The translations under genes and the position numbers were made by a program. From Deltaproteobacteria bacterium (GTDB taxonomy: Bacteria > Myxococcota_A > UBA796 > GCA-2862545): a stretch of DNA of 54,005 nt. Every line of letters begins with the position of its first letter. The stretch's first letter is position 1. The notes beneath the pieces were generated by a model that was not told the origin of the DNA, did no database searches, and saw only the letters and a program-made list of their open reading frames with translations. This document shows positions 25,709-34,680 of the stretch, in pieces. Location: assembly GCA_006226595.1 (NCBI GenBank), contig SBGP01000097.1, forward strand, positions 1-54,005, given 5' to 3'.

Positions 25709-27234
25709 GAGGCCTCCTCTCGCACCGCCAGGTGCTCGTTGTACAGGGTCTCGAACACCTCGAGCCCGTAGGCACCGAAGTTCTCGGGGTCGCGCATCGC
25801 CTTGCGCGCGACGGGCGGCACGTCGAGGTACTCCGGGGGATGCACCTCGTAGTAGCCATGGGTGTGCAGGAAGTGGCTGCGCACCTTGCCCTCGGGAAGC
25901 TCGGGCAGCTCGAACACGAGCGAGCACTCTTCGAGCATGGCGTCGAGCACGTTGGGGTCGCCATCGACCGCGGCCAGGCGGCCCCGCTCGTCGTCGCCGG
26001 TGGACTGGGTCGCCGAGCCCGGCGCGGCCACCTGGGGCGTGACTTCGCCACGGGACGAGGCCAGACGCAGGTCGTACACGATGAGGAAGCCGACGCCTCC
26101 CGAGATGCGGACCTCCAATGGCTCACCCGCCGCGACGTCGAGCGGCACCGCCAGTCGGCGCTGGGCAACCCATCCGACCTGTGGCAGGCGGGCGACCTCC
26201 TTCCACCCGCCGCGCTGGCGGACCTCGACGAGCGTGTGCACGCCACCGCGCTCCATGAGCTCTCGCGCGCGCCCCGCCGTCTCCGGGTCCCGGCCCTGGG
26301 CTTGCACCCGCTCCACCCGCCCCTGTCCCAGCGAGGCCCAGCCGAGCAGCGACAGACGGTCGAGCCACGGCGAGGTGCGGACCACCACCTCGAGCACCGC
26401 CCGGTCGGGGGCGGCCTCGAAGCTCGCGACGAGCCCCTCGCGCGTCGGCCGCGGGTCCTGCTTCAGCGCGTCGAGCAGCTGGGTGGCCCAGGCGCGGTCG
26501 ACCTCGTCGTGACCGAGCTTGTCGCGCTGATCGACCCCATCGAGGTCCTCGACGGCTCGGGGAGCCACGCTGTTGCCGAGCGACAGCAGTCGCCCGTCGT
26601 GGGTGACGACCACCCGCTCCTGGGGTGCATGCTCGACCCACCACAGCTCGGCGACATCGGTGTACTGCGTCTCGTGGGCCTCGTTGGTGAGCACCAGCTC
26701 GACCCGTCCGGTGCCCAGCTCGGGGAGCGCCATCACGTCCTTGCGCGCGAGCGCACGGACGATGGCTCCCGCGTAGGCCTCGCCCACCCGGCGTCGCTCC
26801 CCGGTCACCGGGTCGACCACGTACACGAAGGGGCACGAGACGATGGCGAGCACGATGAGGAACACCAGCGCCGCAACCACCGGGATGCCGACGAGGGTGC
26901 CGAACACCAGCGCCAGCGCCCGCTCGAACTCCACGCGGTCCCCACGGATCTCGTCGTCGTGGTAGCGGATGTAGTCGATGTCCGCGAGCGCGATCGGGCG
27001 CTCCTCCTTGGACCGGGTGAGGATGACCAGCTCGGCGGTGTCGTTTCGGTAGTCGTAGACCCAGCCGGTGACCGCCTGCCCGCTGAGCAGGTGCACCTCG
27101 ACGAGGTACCGCTCGCCCCGAAGGCCCGCGCGGGCCATGGCCGGGATGCGCGCGCGTCGGGTGCAGCCGAGCGACACCGCGAGCACGCCGAGCGCGGAGC
27201 TCACCAGCAGTCCGCGTCGTGTCCAGTCCGCCAT
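25705..27234 (-). CDS. Tat-type lipoprotein paralog B of radical SAM-linked family
   Basis: 509 residues from ATG 27234; the A of the ATG is the last base of paralog C's TGA (TGATG). MADWTRRGLLVSSALGVLAVSLGC is a twin-arginine lipoprotein signal. The layout is that of paralogs A and C: beta-barrel-like segment (VEVHLLSGQAVTGWVYDY), transmembrane helix (VVAALVFLIVLAIV), then SCPFVYVVDPVTGERRRVGEAYAGA. NEAHETQYTD, SPWLDRLSLLGWASLG, SGGVGFLIV, DGDPNVLDA and FLHTHGYYEVHPP follow. It is the most divergent copy. Middle gene of the chain; strict coupling suggests fixed stoichiometry. Confidence 0.82.
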   Translation of the reverse strand: MADWTRRGLLVSSALGVLAVSLGCTRRARIPAMARAGLRGERYLVEVHLLSGQAVTGWVYDYRNDTAELVILTRSKEERPIALADIDYIRYHDDEIRGDRVEFERALALVFGTLVGIPVVAALVFLIVLAIVSCPFVYVVDPVTGERRRVGEAYAGAIVRALARKDVMALPELGTGRVELVLTNEAHETQYTDVAELWWVEHAPQERVVVTHDGRLLSLGNSVAPRAVEDLDGVDQRDKLGHDEVDRAWATQLLDALKQDPRPTREGLVASFEAAPDRAVLEVVVRTSPWLDRLSLLGWASLGQGRVERVQAQGRDPETAGRARELMERGGVHTLVEVRQRGGWKEVARLPQVGWVAQRRLAVPLDVAAGEPLEVRISGGVGFLIVYDLRLASSRGEVTPQVAAPGSATQSTGDDERGRLAAVDGDPNVLDAMLEECSLVFELPELPEGKVRSHFLHTHGYYEVHPPEYLDVPPVARKAMRDPENFGAYGLEVFETLYNEHLAVREEAS

Positions 27235-28784
27235 CACCGTCCTCCTGCGGCCAGCGCCGCGAACTCGGCCTCGAACACATCCAGCGACACGACCCCGAAG
27301 CGCGTCGGGTCCTCGAGCGCTGCCGCCGCCTCGGGCGGGGCCACCAGGTCGGCGGGCGGATGGACCTCGTAGTAGCCGTGGGCGTGTAGAAACAGGCTTC
27401 GGACCTCGCCCTCCGGGGCCTCGGGCACGCCGAAGGTCAGCGCGACCGACTCGTGCAGCGCCTCGAGCACGTTGGGGTCGTCGTCGACCGCTGCGAGCCG
27501 CGCACGCTCGTCGTCTCCGGTGGACTGCCGCGCGACGTGAGGCGCGACCACCGTGGCCTCGGCGGGACCGAGCACCGTCGTCAGCGCCATCTCCGAGACC
27601 ATGAGGAAGCCGATGCCTCCGGTGAGGCGGACCTCGATGGGCGCGCCGGGGACGACGTCTTCGAGGGGGACGACGATGCGACGGTCGCCGACCCAGCCCG
27701 GCGGACGCAGGTGGTCGACGAGCGTCCAGGCGCCACCCTGGCGAACCTCCAGCCTCGCGTGCACTCCCCCCTGTTCCATCAGCGTGCGAGCCCGGCTCGT
27801 CGCAATCGGCCGGGCCGCCTTGCGCTGCAGGTCGGTCAACGCCTCGTCTCCGAGCGCCGCCCACGCGAGCATCGACACCCGGTCGAGCCACGGCGAGTTG
27901 CGAAGCACGATCTCGACGGCCGGTGCGCGCGGCGTGTTCGAGAAGCGCGCCACCCATCCCTCGCGGCTGGGGCGGGGCTGCTCGTCGAGCGCGAGAAACA
28001 GATCCGACATCCACGCGCCCACTTCCGGCCGGGGCGTGACCTCGCGTCCCGTCAGGTCCGCGAGGTGCTCCGGCGCCACGGAGCCCCCGACGCGAAGCAG
28101 CTCGGCGCGATGCGAGGCGACGATGCGCTCGTCCGTGGCATGGGCGACGACTTCTAGCCACGCGGCGTCGGTGAACTGGGTCTCCGGCGCCTCGTTGGCG
28201 AGCACGAGGTCCAGGGTGTCGCCCTCGACCGGCGGCAGCGCCATGCGATCGGCGCGAGCGAGCGACTTCACCACCGCGCCCGAGTAGGCCTCCCCCCACA
28301 GGCGCCGCTCGCCCGTCTTCGGGTCGACTACGTACACGAACGGACACGAGCCCTTGCTCGCGAGCACGATGAGAAGGACGAGGAACAGCACCAGCACGAA
28401 GCCGCCCAGCACTCCCAGCGCTCTGCCGGCGGCCCGTGCCGCCTCGTTCACCTCGACACGACTGTACGTGACCTCGTAGTAGCGGAGCCAGAGCAGCTGC
28501 TCGAGGGGAATCTCCAGGCGCTGCTCGAGCACCGCCTCGACGAGGACCAGGGTCTCCGGGGTGACATCGCCCAGCCGCCCGACGTACTGCTCGCCCGAGA
28601 CCAGCTTGACCGTGACCGTGTCACCCAGGATGCCGTCGGCCTCGCCCTGACGCACGGCCTCGCGCTGCATGAAGTGCTTCTCGACGCCGGAGATGGTCGT
28701 CTGCTTCCTGCCACAGCCGAGGCCGATGGCGAGCACGCTCCCCCCGGCACACACGAGCAGCGTCCGCCGCGACCAGTCGCTCAA
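27234..28784 (-). CDS. Tat-type lipoprotein paralog C of radical SAM-linked family
   Basis: 516 residues from a TTG at 28784 that overlaps the radical SAM stop (TTGA), with GGGGG upstream. MSDWSRRTLLVCAGGSVLAIGLGC is a twin-arginine lipoprotein signal. Shared parts: barrel-like VKLVSGEQYVGRLGDVTPETLVLV, transmembrane helix GFVLVLFLVLLIVLA, then KGSCPFVYVVDPKTGERRLW, NEAPETQFTDAAW, NSPWLDRVSMLAWAALG, TGGIGFLMV, DDDPNVLEALHES and FLHAHGYYEVHPP. It is close to paralog A and more distant from B. First of the three behind the radical SAM gene, so the best candidate for a direct substrate or partner. Confidence 0.82.
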   Translation of the reverse strand: MSDWSRRTLLVCAGGSVLAIGLGCGRKQTTISGVEKHFMQREAVRQGEADGILGDTVTVKLVSGEQYVGRLGDVTPETLVLVEAVLEQRLEIPLEQLLWLRYYEVTYSRVEVNEAARAAGRALGVLGGFVLVLFLVLLIVLASKGSCPFVYVVDPKTGERRLWGEAYSGAVVKSLARADRMALPPVEGDTLDLVLANEAPETQFTDAAWLEVVAHATDERIVASHRAELLRVGGSVAPEHLADLTGREVTPRPEVGAWMSDLFLALDEQPRPSREGWVARFSNTPRAPAVEIVLRNSPWLDRVSMLAWAALGDEALTDLQRKAARPIATSRARTLMEQGGVHARLEVRQGGAWTLVDHLRPPGWVGDRRIVVPLEDVVPGAPIEVRLTGGIGFLMVSEMALTTVLGPAEATVVAPHVARQSTGDDERARLAAVDDDPNVLEALHESVALTFGVPEAPEGEVRSLFLHAHGYYEVHPPADLVAPPEAAAALEDPTRFGVVSLDVFEAEFAALAAGGR

Positions 28785-29962
28785 GGCCGTACCCCCGGCC
28801 GGGTCACCCCGACCATCGGCGACGCGAACCGGCTGCACCCGCTCCTCCGAAGATTCGCGAGGGCCTCGTCGAGCGTGCCGTCGACCAGGCTTCCCCCGGT
28901 GCGCAGGCAGAACGGACAGCCGTGCACCTCGCCGAAGCTGTCGATGTACACGGACAGCTCGCCGGCCTGCTTGCAGCCGATGCGCCGCGAGACGACCTCG
29001 TCGCAGAGAACGAAGGGCCGCTCGTGCTTGAGCGGACCGCCGTTCATCGCATCGGTCCACTCGGCCAGGGCGCGCACCTGGTCGTCCGAGAGGCCAACAT
29101 CCGCTCCCCGCCAGCGACCGACCGCCTTTGGCGTGATCACGCGAATCGCCACCGCCCCCATGCGGGTCGCGAGCTCGGCGTAGGCATCGAGTCCAGCCCG
29201 GTCGATGAGCTCACGGGTCGCGACCATCGACACGCCCACCACCAGCCCCGCACGCTGCGCACTGCTCGCCGCCGCCTGCACCTGGTCGAAGGCGCCGGGC
29301 CAGCCGCGCATCGCGTCGTGTTCCTCGGCCCGCTCGCTGTCGAGGGAGAGCCACACGCCGGTGAGACCCGCCTCCGCGAGCTGCTCGGCCGCGCGGTCGT
29401 CCAGCCCGAGACCCGAGGTGTTCATCCAGAACTCGGACTCGGGTCCCGCCTCCCGAATCAAGGTCAGCACATCCGCCAGGCGCACCATCGGCTCGCCGCC
29501 GGTGAGAACGATCTGCGACACCCGCGCCCGCTGCAGGGAATGGACGAAGCCCTGGAGCGAGGCGAGGTCCATGCGGTCGCGCTTGGCGAGCTCGCGCTCG
29601 GCGGAGCAATGCTGGCAGTGCATCGGGCAGCGGTTGGTCACCGCGAACTGCGCCGCGGAGAGCATCGGCCGGATCTCCCCGGTCGGCACCTCGGACTCCA
29701 GGTGACGCAGCGCCCACTGCTCGAAGGCCTTCGACGGAAACGCCGGCATCATCGGCCGCAGGCGCCACCCCTGTCCCTCGCGCACCATCTTGCTCGGGCC
29801 GACCTTGCCCTGGAACTGCGCGACGAAGGCCGCCACCTTGCCGACGGCCCGCATGGCCGTGAGCGGATCCGGGTAGTGCGCGAGGGCCACGCGTACGACG
29901 AACGCAGCCACCTCCGCGCTCACTCGGGCTTCTTCGATCGACGTCGCGACGTGGTGCTTCAC
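28781..29962 (-). CDS. Radical SAM protein with SPASM-like C-terminal cysteines
   Basis: 393 residues from GTG 29962, fixed by GGAGG 5 nt upstream; the open frame continues to 30142 without features. The radical SAM cluster motif is CPMHCQHC (C-x3-C-x2-C) in FAVTNRCPMHCQHCSAER, followed by the S-adenosylmethionine motif VLTGGEPMVRLADVL. Near the end GCKQAGELSVYIDSFGEVHGCPFC and SGCSRF provide four more cysteines, as in SPASM or twitch auxiliary Fe-S clusters of enzymes that modify peptides or anaerobically mature sulfatases. An N-terminal helical extension of about 110 residues is unusual. It heads a unit with three lipoprotein paralogs, hinting that it modifies one of them, but this is inference. 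Confidence 0.88.
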   Translation of the reverse strand: MKHHVATSIEEARVSAEVAAFVVRVALAHYPDPLTAMRAVGKVAAFVAQFQGKVGPSKMVREGQGWRLRPMMPAFPSKAFEQWALRHLESEVPTGEIRPMLSAAQFAVTNRCPMHCQHCSAERELAKRDRMDLASLQGFVHSLQRARVSQIVLTGGEPMVRLADVLTLIREAGPESEFWMNTSGLGLDDRAAEQLAEAGLTGVWLSLDSERAEEHDAMRGWPGAFDQVQAAASSAQRAGLVVGVSMVATRELIDRAGLDAYAELATRMGAVAIRVITPKAVGRWRGADVGLSDDQVRALAEWTDAMNGGPLKHERPFVLCDEVVSRRIGCKQAGELSVYIDSFGEVHGCPFCLRTGGSLVDGTLDEALANLRRSGCSRFASPMVGVTRPGVRP

Positions 29963-30156
29963 TCGGCCTCCGCTGATCCGTTCTGGTGCAGCGGTCGTGC
30001 CAACCCCGAACGCGCGAAGTTCGCGTTGGACCCGCTCGATGGCGTGGGGTCCCGCACGCCTGGCTGTGCATTCCGGCACAGGGCCTGCCCCCAGCGGGGG
30101 CACGCACCCGTCTTCGTGCGCCATGGACGGGATCCGTCGCATATAGTGCCCCGCGA

Positions 30157-31761
30157 ATGCAGCTCAAGCCCGGCCAACACATCGACCGTTACGTGCTCCA
30201 GGCCTTCGTCGGCGAGGGCGGGCAGGGCTTCGTGTACCGGGTGCGACACTCCCAGCTGGGCACGGACCACGCGCTCAAGGTCGTCACCGGGGCCAACGCT
30301 CGGGTTCGCGAGCGTCTGCTCGCCGAGGGGCGCGCTCAGGCGCGACTGCGGCACAACCACATCGTCTCGGTCACCGACATCATCGACGTCGAGGGCGACC
30401 CCGGGCTGATCATGGAGTTCGTGGCCGGACCGTCGCTGTCGACGCTGCTCGCGCACGGACCGCTGACCCTCGACCAGATCGACCTGCTCGCCGCGGGCAT
30501 CCTCGACGGCGTCTCCTGCGCGCACGGCCTGGGCTTCGTGCATCGCGACCTCAAGCCCGACAACATCCTCTGTGCCGCGACTTCCGAGGGCCTGGTGCCG
30601 AAGATCATGGACTTCGGGCTCGTGAAGGCCATCGGGTCGGACACCACGCAGAGCGGCATGCGCGAGACGCGCACCGGCGCGATGATGGGCACGTCGCACT
30701 ACATGTCGCCGGAGCAGATCCGCAGCACGAAGCACGTCGATCAGCGCACGGATGTGTGGGCGCTCGGCGTCATCCTCTACGAGATGGTCACGGGCACCCT
30801 TCCCTTCGATGGCGAGGACCTGTTCGAGATCTTCGCGGCGGTAACCAAGGGCGAGTACGCGCCCATCGCCTCGCTGCGCACGGAGGTCCCGGCGCGCATG
30901 GTCGAGGCCATCGACGCTGCACTGCAGATCCAGCCCGAGGACCGCGTGCCCTCGGTCGACGCGCTGCGCGAGCTGTTCTTCGCGCCGGAGGGTGCTCCCT
31001 CGGTCCGGCCGAGCGCGGAGCACTGGGACGAGTCGCTGCTCACGCAGTACCGGATCTCCGCGGCGCCACCGCCCGAGCCGAACAGCCAGACCTGGGCCGA
31101 TCCCTCCATCGACTTCGACTCGCTACCGAGCGAGCCCCCACCGTCGCCACCGCCACCGGATCGACGGGTGTGGATCGGACTCGGCGCGGTGGGCCTCGCG
31201 ACGCTCGCCGGGCTGATCGGAGTGTTCGCCCTGGGGACCCTGTGGGCGGGCCCTGAGACGGTCGCCCCGGAGCCTCCCGCCGAGGTCGTGCCCGTCCCCA
31301 CGCCCGAACCGGCGCTGCCCGAACCCGCGCCGCCCCAGCCGCAGCCCACCGCCGAGCCAGCCCCGGAGCCGCTCCCCGAACCGGTCCCGGTGGCGCCGAA
31401 GCCCACGCCGGCAACGAAGCCCGCGCCAGCCCCGAAGCCCGCTCCCGCGCCAGCCCCGAAGCCCGCACCCGCGCCGGCCCCGAAGCCCGCACCCGCGCCG
31501 GCCCCGAAGCCCGCGCCCACGAAGGCGGGTGGTCCGTTCGTCGCCGGCGGTGCCATCGCCGAGGGCGACAAGCTGTACCTCGCTCCCCTCGACGGAGGCC
31601 GGTACATCTACCCCGGCGGCACGGTGAAGCCCGGCTCGTATCGCCTGGTGTTCGTGGTCGGCGGCCAGTCGATCGACCAGGAGGTCACGATCGAGGTCCG
31701 TGCGGACGAAGGCGTGCGCGTGACCTGCGTGTCCTCTTCCCAGGACTGCCGCGTACTCTGA
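30157..31761 (+). CDS. Membrane Ser/Thr protein kinase (Hanks type) with PAPKP linker
   Basis: 534 residues from ATG 30157. All main kinase motifs are present: glycine loop VGEGGQGFVYRV, lysine in HALKVV, HRDLKPDN, DFG in IMDFGLVKA, and MGTSHYMSPEQI as P+1/APE region. After residue 280 comes a Pro-rich segment, one transmembrane helix (about 340-370, VWIGLGAVGLATLAGLIGVFALG) and a long repetitive (A/P)PKPAP linker that would span the periplasm. A small beta domain ends in VTCVSSSQDCRVL. Such kinases are abundant in myxobacteria. It is divergent from the radical SAM operon across 194 bp in which I see no strong repeat. Confidence 0.93.
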   Translation: MQLKPGQHIDRYVLQAFVGEGGQGFVYRVRHSQLGTDHALKVVTGANARVRERLLAEGRAQARLRHNHIVSVTDIIDVEGDPGLIMEFVAGPSLSTLLAHGPLTLDQIDLLAAGILDGVSCAHGLGFVHRDLKPDNILCAATSEGLVPKIMDFGLVKAIGSDTTQSGMRETRTGAMMGTSHYMSPEQIRSTKHVDQRTDVWALGVILYEMVTGTLPFDGEDLFEIFAAVTKGEYAPIASLRTEVPARMVEAIDAALQIQPEDRVPSVDALRELFFAPEGAPSVRPSAEHWDESLLTQYRISAAPPPEPNSQTWADPSIDFDSLPSEPPPSPPPPDRRVWIGLGAVGLATLAGLIGVFALGTLWAGPETVAPEPPAEVVPVPTPEPALPEPAPPQPQPTAEPAPEPLPEPVPVAPKPTPATKPAPAPKPAPAPAPKPAPAPAPKPAPAPAPKPAPTKAGGPFVAGGAIAEGDKLYLAPLDGGRYIYPGGTVKPGSYRLVFVVGGQSIDQEVTIEVRADEGVRVTCVSSSQDCRVL

Positions 31762-31822
31762 ACGGCTCCGTGGTGTCCGGTCTGCCTCGCAGCGGATACA
31801 GTCGGGGCCCGAGGAGGGCGTA

Positions 31823-32680
31823 GTGAACTGGCTTCTGCTCCTGATGGCGAGCACGAGCGCCGCGTGGGCCGGCGACTGCCCGGATCCGGCATCGCTGGGC
31901 ACCGACGCCGCAGCGGCGGAGAGCCGGCTGGCCGAGGCCGAGGCGCTCTACCCCGTGATCTACGAACAAGTCGCCGAGCTGCCCGAGCTCGCACCGTGGG
32001 TCATCGATGGCGTCAGCTGCCTGCGCGAGCCCGCTTCTCCGCAGCTCGCCGCTCGCTACCATCGCTTTCGCGCGCTGAACACGGACCCGCTCGGCGGGCT
32101 GGGTGACGCGGTACGCACGCAGGCCCGCGCGAGCCTCGGTGCCGCCTGGCGACTCGACCCCGAGCACGTGTCGACGCTTCCCGGGGATCACGGACATCGC
32201 ACCGCCATCACCGGCGAGCCGACCTCCGAGGCGGCGCCCACGCCCGAGGTGGGTGCCCTGTTCTTCGACGGTGCGGAGACCACGGACCGCCCGACGGCCA
32301 GCGCCACCTTCTTCCAGCGCACGGATGCAAGCGGCGCCGTCGTCGACAGCGCGTACCTGTACCCGGGCCAGGCCCTTCCCGCGTACCCGGTGCTCGCGGT
32401 CACCGTCGCACCCGAGCCCGTCGAGAGCCCGGTCTCCGCGCCGGTCGAGCCCGCACCGCACCGCTCCCCGAAGAAGGCGCTGCGCATCACCGGCGTCGCG
32501 CTCGGCGCCGCGGCCCTCGGCTTGTTCGCCGGCAACGTCGCCAGCTACAACGCCGCACTCGCCAGCGACCGCGACACGGCCACCAACGCGATGCCGACCG
32601 TCAACGCACTCGGCTACGGGGCGTGGGCCACCGGGGCCGGTGCCGCCGCCCTGATCACGACCTCCTTCGCGGTGAAGTAG
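31823..32680 (+). CDS. Secreted protein of unknown function, possible kinase-linked envelope protein
   Basis: 285 residues from GTG 31823 with GAGGAGG upstream. [16 protein letters not shown] is a signal peptide. Residues 20-110 form a helical domain with two cysteines (GDCPDP, VSCLREP). The middle repeats the beta-domain style (GALFFDGAE...[18 protein letters not shown]) resembling the C-terminal domain of the kinase just upstream (KLYLAPLDGGRYIYPGGTV). Two hydrophobic segments near the end ([39 protein letters not shown]) are typical of myxobacterial envelope proteins. It abuts the next gene exactly (TAG then ATG). Confidence 0.78.
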   Translation: MNWLLLLMASTSAAWAGDCPDPASLGTDAAAAESRLAEAEALYPVIYEQVAELPELAPWVIDGVSCLREPASPQLAARYHRFRALNTDPLGGLGDAVRTQARASLGAAWRLDPEHVSTLPGDHGHRTAITGEPTSEAAPTPEVGALFFDGAETTDRPTASATFFQRTDASGAVVDSAYLYPGQALPAYPVLAVTVAPEPVESPVSAPVEPAPHRSPKKALRITGVALGAAALGLFAGNVASYNAALASDRDTATNAMPTVNALGYGAWATGAGAAALITTSFAVK

Positions 32681-34540
32681 ATGCGCGTGACCCTCCCTCT
32701 CGCCCTGCTGCTCTCGGGCTGCATCCTCACCGAGGAGCGCATTCGCACCGAGTTCCCCGACACCGCCGAGACCGACACGGACACGGATACCGACGCGGAC
32801 GCCGACACCGATGCGGACGCCGACACCGACGCGGATGCCGACACCGACGCGGACGCCGACACCGACGCGGACGCCGATACCGACGCGGACGCCGATACCG
32901 ACGCGGACGCCGATACCGACGCGGACGCCGACACCGACGCAGACGCCGACACCGACACGGATGCCGACACCGACGCGGATGCCGACACGGACACGGACGC
33001 CGACACGGACACGGACACGGACACGGACACGGACACGGACACGGACACGGACACGGATACCGACACCGGGTGGAGAGATGCCGACGGAGATGGCCACTTC
33101 CACGAGGACGACGGCGGCGACGACTGCGACGACAACAACGCGAACCGCTACCCGGGCGCGCCGCTGATCTGCGCCGACGGCATCGTCAACGACTGCAACG
33201 GCTCCTACGCGCAGGAACAGGCAGCCTGTGCCGACCTGCCGGTGCTCGACGCGACCGACTCCGTGTACACGGTGAGCACGCCGAACGGCACCAAGTACCT
33301 GAAGTGGGTCTACAACCAGGGCCGCACGGCGGACGGCCTGCTCGCGATCGCCGATGCCTCGTGGCCCGGCGCCATCGGGGTGTTCCCGGTCGACCCGACC
33401 CAGACCGAGAGCGTCGCGCTCACCGACGCCTCGTTCACCCTGACGAGCGGCTCGGGCATCGGCTTCACCCTCGAGACGCACCCCGAGTACGCCGGACTCG
33501 CCGCCGCGGCCGAGGCGCTTCGCAACACCGCGGTGAGCGCGGACACGGCGGGCATGGCGTTCGTCGTCCGTAGCGTCCCGATCGGCGCGAGCCCGGTCAC
33601 GCTGGACGTCACCAACCTGGGTGGGGGCGCCTACGCCAGCGCGACCACCATCCAGGGCGTCACCGCCGGCGCCTTCTTCGGCCGTTCCATCGCCATGGGT
33701 GATCCGAACGGCGACGGCGCCATGGACCTGTGGGCCGGCGAGAGCCCTCTGCGCGGGCACGGCTGGGTGCTCTTCGACCCGCCGTCGGGTCGCCACTCGC
33801 TCACCGAGCTCGGCACGACCCTGCAGGCTCGCGAGTTCGACAATGCGGCCTCGACCAGCGGCCACATCCCCACCTTCGCCGACGTGAACGACGACGGCGT
33901 CGACGACTTCGTGGTCGCGGTCGGCGGTAGCCGGGACATCTGGATCACCTACGGCGCGCAGACATGGGCGCATGGCCTCGTCGACTGGCCCACGGTCATC
34001 AGCGAGAGTGCCACGGGCCTGGTGATCAACGGGTTCAACTTCGACCTGTACCGGGCTGGCCGGCTCGGCGACATCGACTGCGACGGCGACGAGGAGATCT
34101 TCGTCGAGGGCAACGCCCAGGCGTGGGTGCTCTACCCGCCCTTCGCCGCCAGCTCGACGGCAGTGCCATACACCGACCTCGACTACACGCACCTGTACGC
34201 CAACGGCTCGAGCGACCTCTTCCTCGCGAATGCGGGTGACGTCGATGGCGACGGCTGCGACGACGTGGTCATCGGCCACCCGGAGGCCGAGGGCCAGGTT
34301 CGTGTGTGGATGCCCGGAGGCCCCGCAAGCACGTCGGTGGACTTCTACGCCATCGGCACCACGGAGCGCGGTCGCAACCTGTTCGTCGGCAGCAACAACG
34401 AACGCGCCGGCGAGGTCGTTGGAGGGGGCGATGGCCTGCCGGATTCCGAGGGCTACGGCGACGTGATGTTCGCCAGCGACCACAGCGTGTACGTGATTCC
34501 CGGCCCCATCCAACCGAGCTGGAGCAACCAGCTGGAATAG
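32681..34540 (+). CDS. FG-GAP/MopE-like lipoprotein with Asp-Thr/Asp-Ala repeat stalk
   Basis: 619 residues. [14 protein letters not shown] is a lipoprotein signal. Residues 31-129 are an uninterrupted stalk of T-D, A-D units. A MopE-type calcium site follows: [28 protein letters not shown] with [12 protein letters not shown]. The remainder is an FG-GAP beta-propeller-like domain with [44 protein letters not shown] and [16 protein letters not shown], each a calcium-binding D-x-D-x-D-G loop. A surface-exposed adhesin-like lipoprotein whose acidic stalk lifts the propeller away from the membrane. Starts directly after the previous stop. Confidence 0.9.
   Translation: MRVTLPLALLLSGCILTEERIRTEFPDTAETDTDTDTDADADTDADADTDADADTDADADTDADADTDADADTDADADTDADADTDADADTDTDADTDADADTDTDADTDTDTDTDTDTDTDTDTDTDTGWRDADGDGHFHEDDGGDDCDDNNANRYPGAPLICADGIVNDCNGSYAQEQAACADLPVLDATDSVYTVSTPNGTKYLKWVYNQGRTADGLLAIADASWPGAIGVFPVDPTQTESVALTDASFTLTSGSGIGFTLETHPEYAGLAAAAEALRNTAVSADTAGMAFVVRSVPIGASPVTLDVTNLGGGAYASATTIQGVTAGAFFGRSIAMGDPNGDGAMDLWAGESPLRGHGWVLFDPPSGRHSLTELGTTLQAREFDNAASTSGHIPTFADVNDDGVDDFVVAVGGSRDIWITYGAQTWAHGLVDWPTVISESATGLVINGFNFDLYRAGRLGDIDCDGDEEIFVEGNAQAWVLYPPFAASSTAVPYTDLDYTHLYANGSSDLFLANAGDVDGDGCDDVVIGHPEAEGQVRVWMPGGPASTSVDFYAIGTTERGRNLFVGSNNERAGEVVGGGDGLPDSEGYGDVMFASDHSVYVIPGPIQPSWSNQLE
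32771..33067 (+). repeat. In-frame hexanucleotide tandem repeat (Asp-Thr / Asp-Ala)
   Basis: 297 bp of degenerate 6- and 12-mers of the types GACACG, GACGCG and GATACC encode 99 residues of alternating Thr/Ala and Asp. The tract ends in an almost pure run of GACACG units (about 33000-33054). Because the unit is a multiple of three, slippage would change stalk length without breaking the frame. Confidence 0.9.
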
Positions 34541-34557
34541 GCGCGAACCCCTGCGAG

Positions 34558-34645
34558 CGGTGAATTCACCGGGACGACCGACTGGCCGGATGTTCGCGTG
34601 CATCCCCGAAAACTGCCAATTCTGAAAATTTTTCTGATTTGGCAG
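34558..34645. promoter_or_regulatory. Peroxidase upstream region with two inverted repeats
   Basis: The 140-bp gap before the peroxidase gene has a perfect 14-bp palindrome CGGTGAATTCACCG (34558-34571) 18 nt after the previous stop. It also has CTGCCAA (34613-34619) facing TTGGCAG (34639-34645) around a very AT-rich 19-bp core with two TTCTGA copies. The second pair ends 35 nt before the ATG, so it would cover the promoter. Confidence 0.5.
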
Positions 34646-34680
34646 GTCAAGTTGCGGTAACGTGGTTTCGAGGTGCCACC

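Noticed and set aside
32771-33067. CRISPR-like periodic repeats
   Set aside because: Units are 6 bp, without spacers, and encode the acidic stalk of a lipoprotein.
31685-34603. 972-codon open frame on the minus strand with VRVRVRVG-type runs
   Set aside because: Antisense of the Asp-Thr/Asp-Ala repeat gene and its neighbour; no start signals or domain logic.
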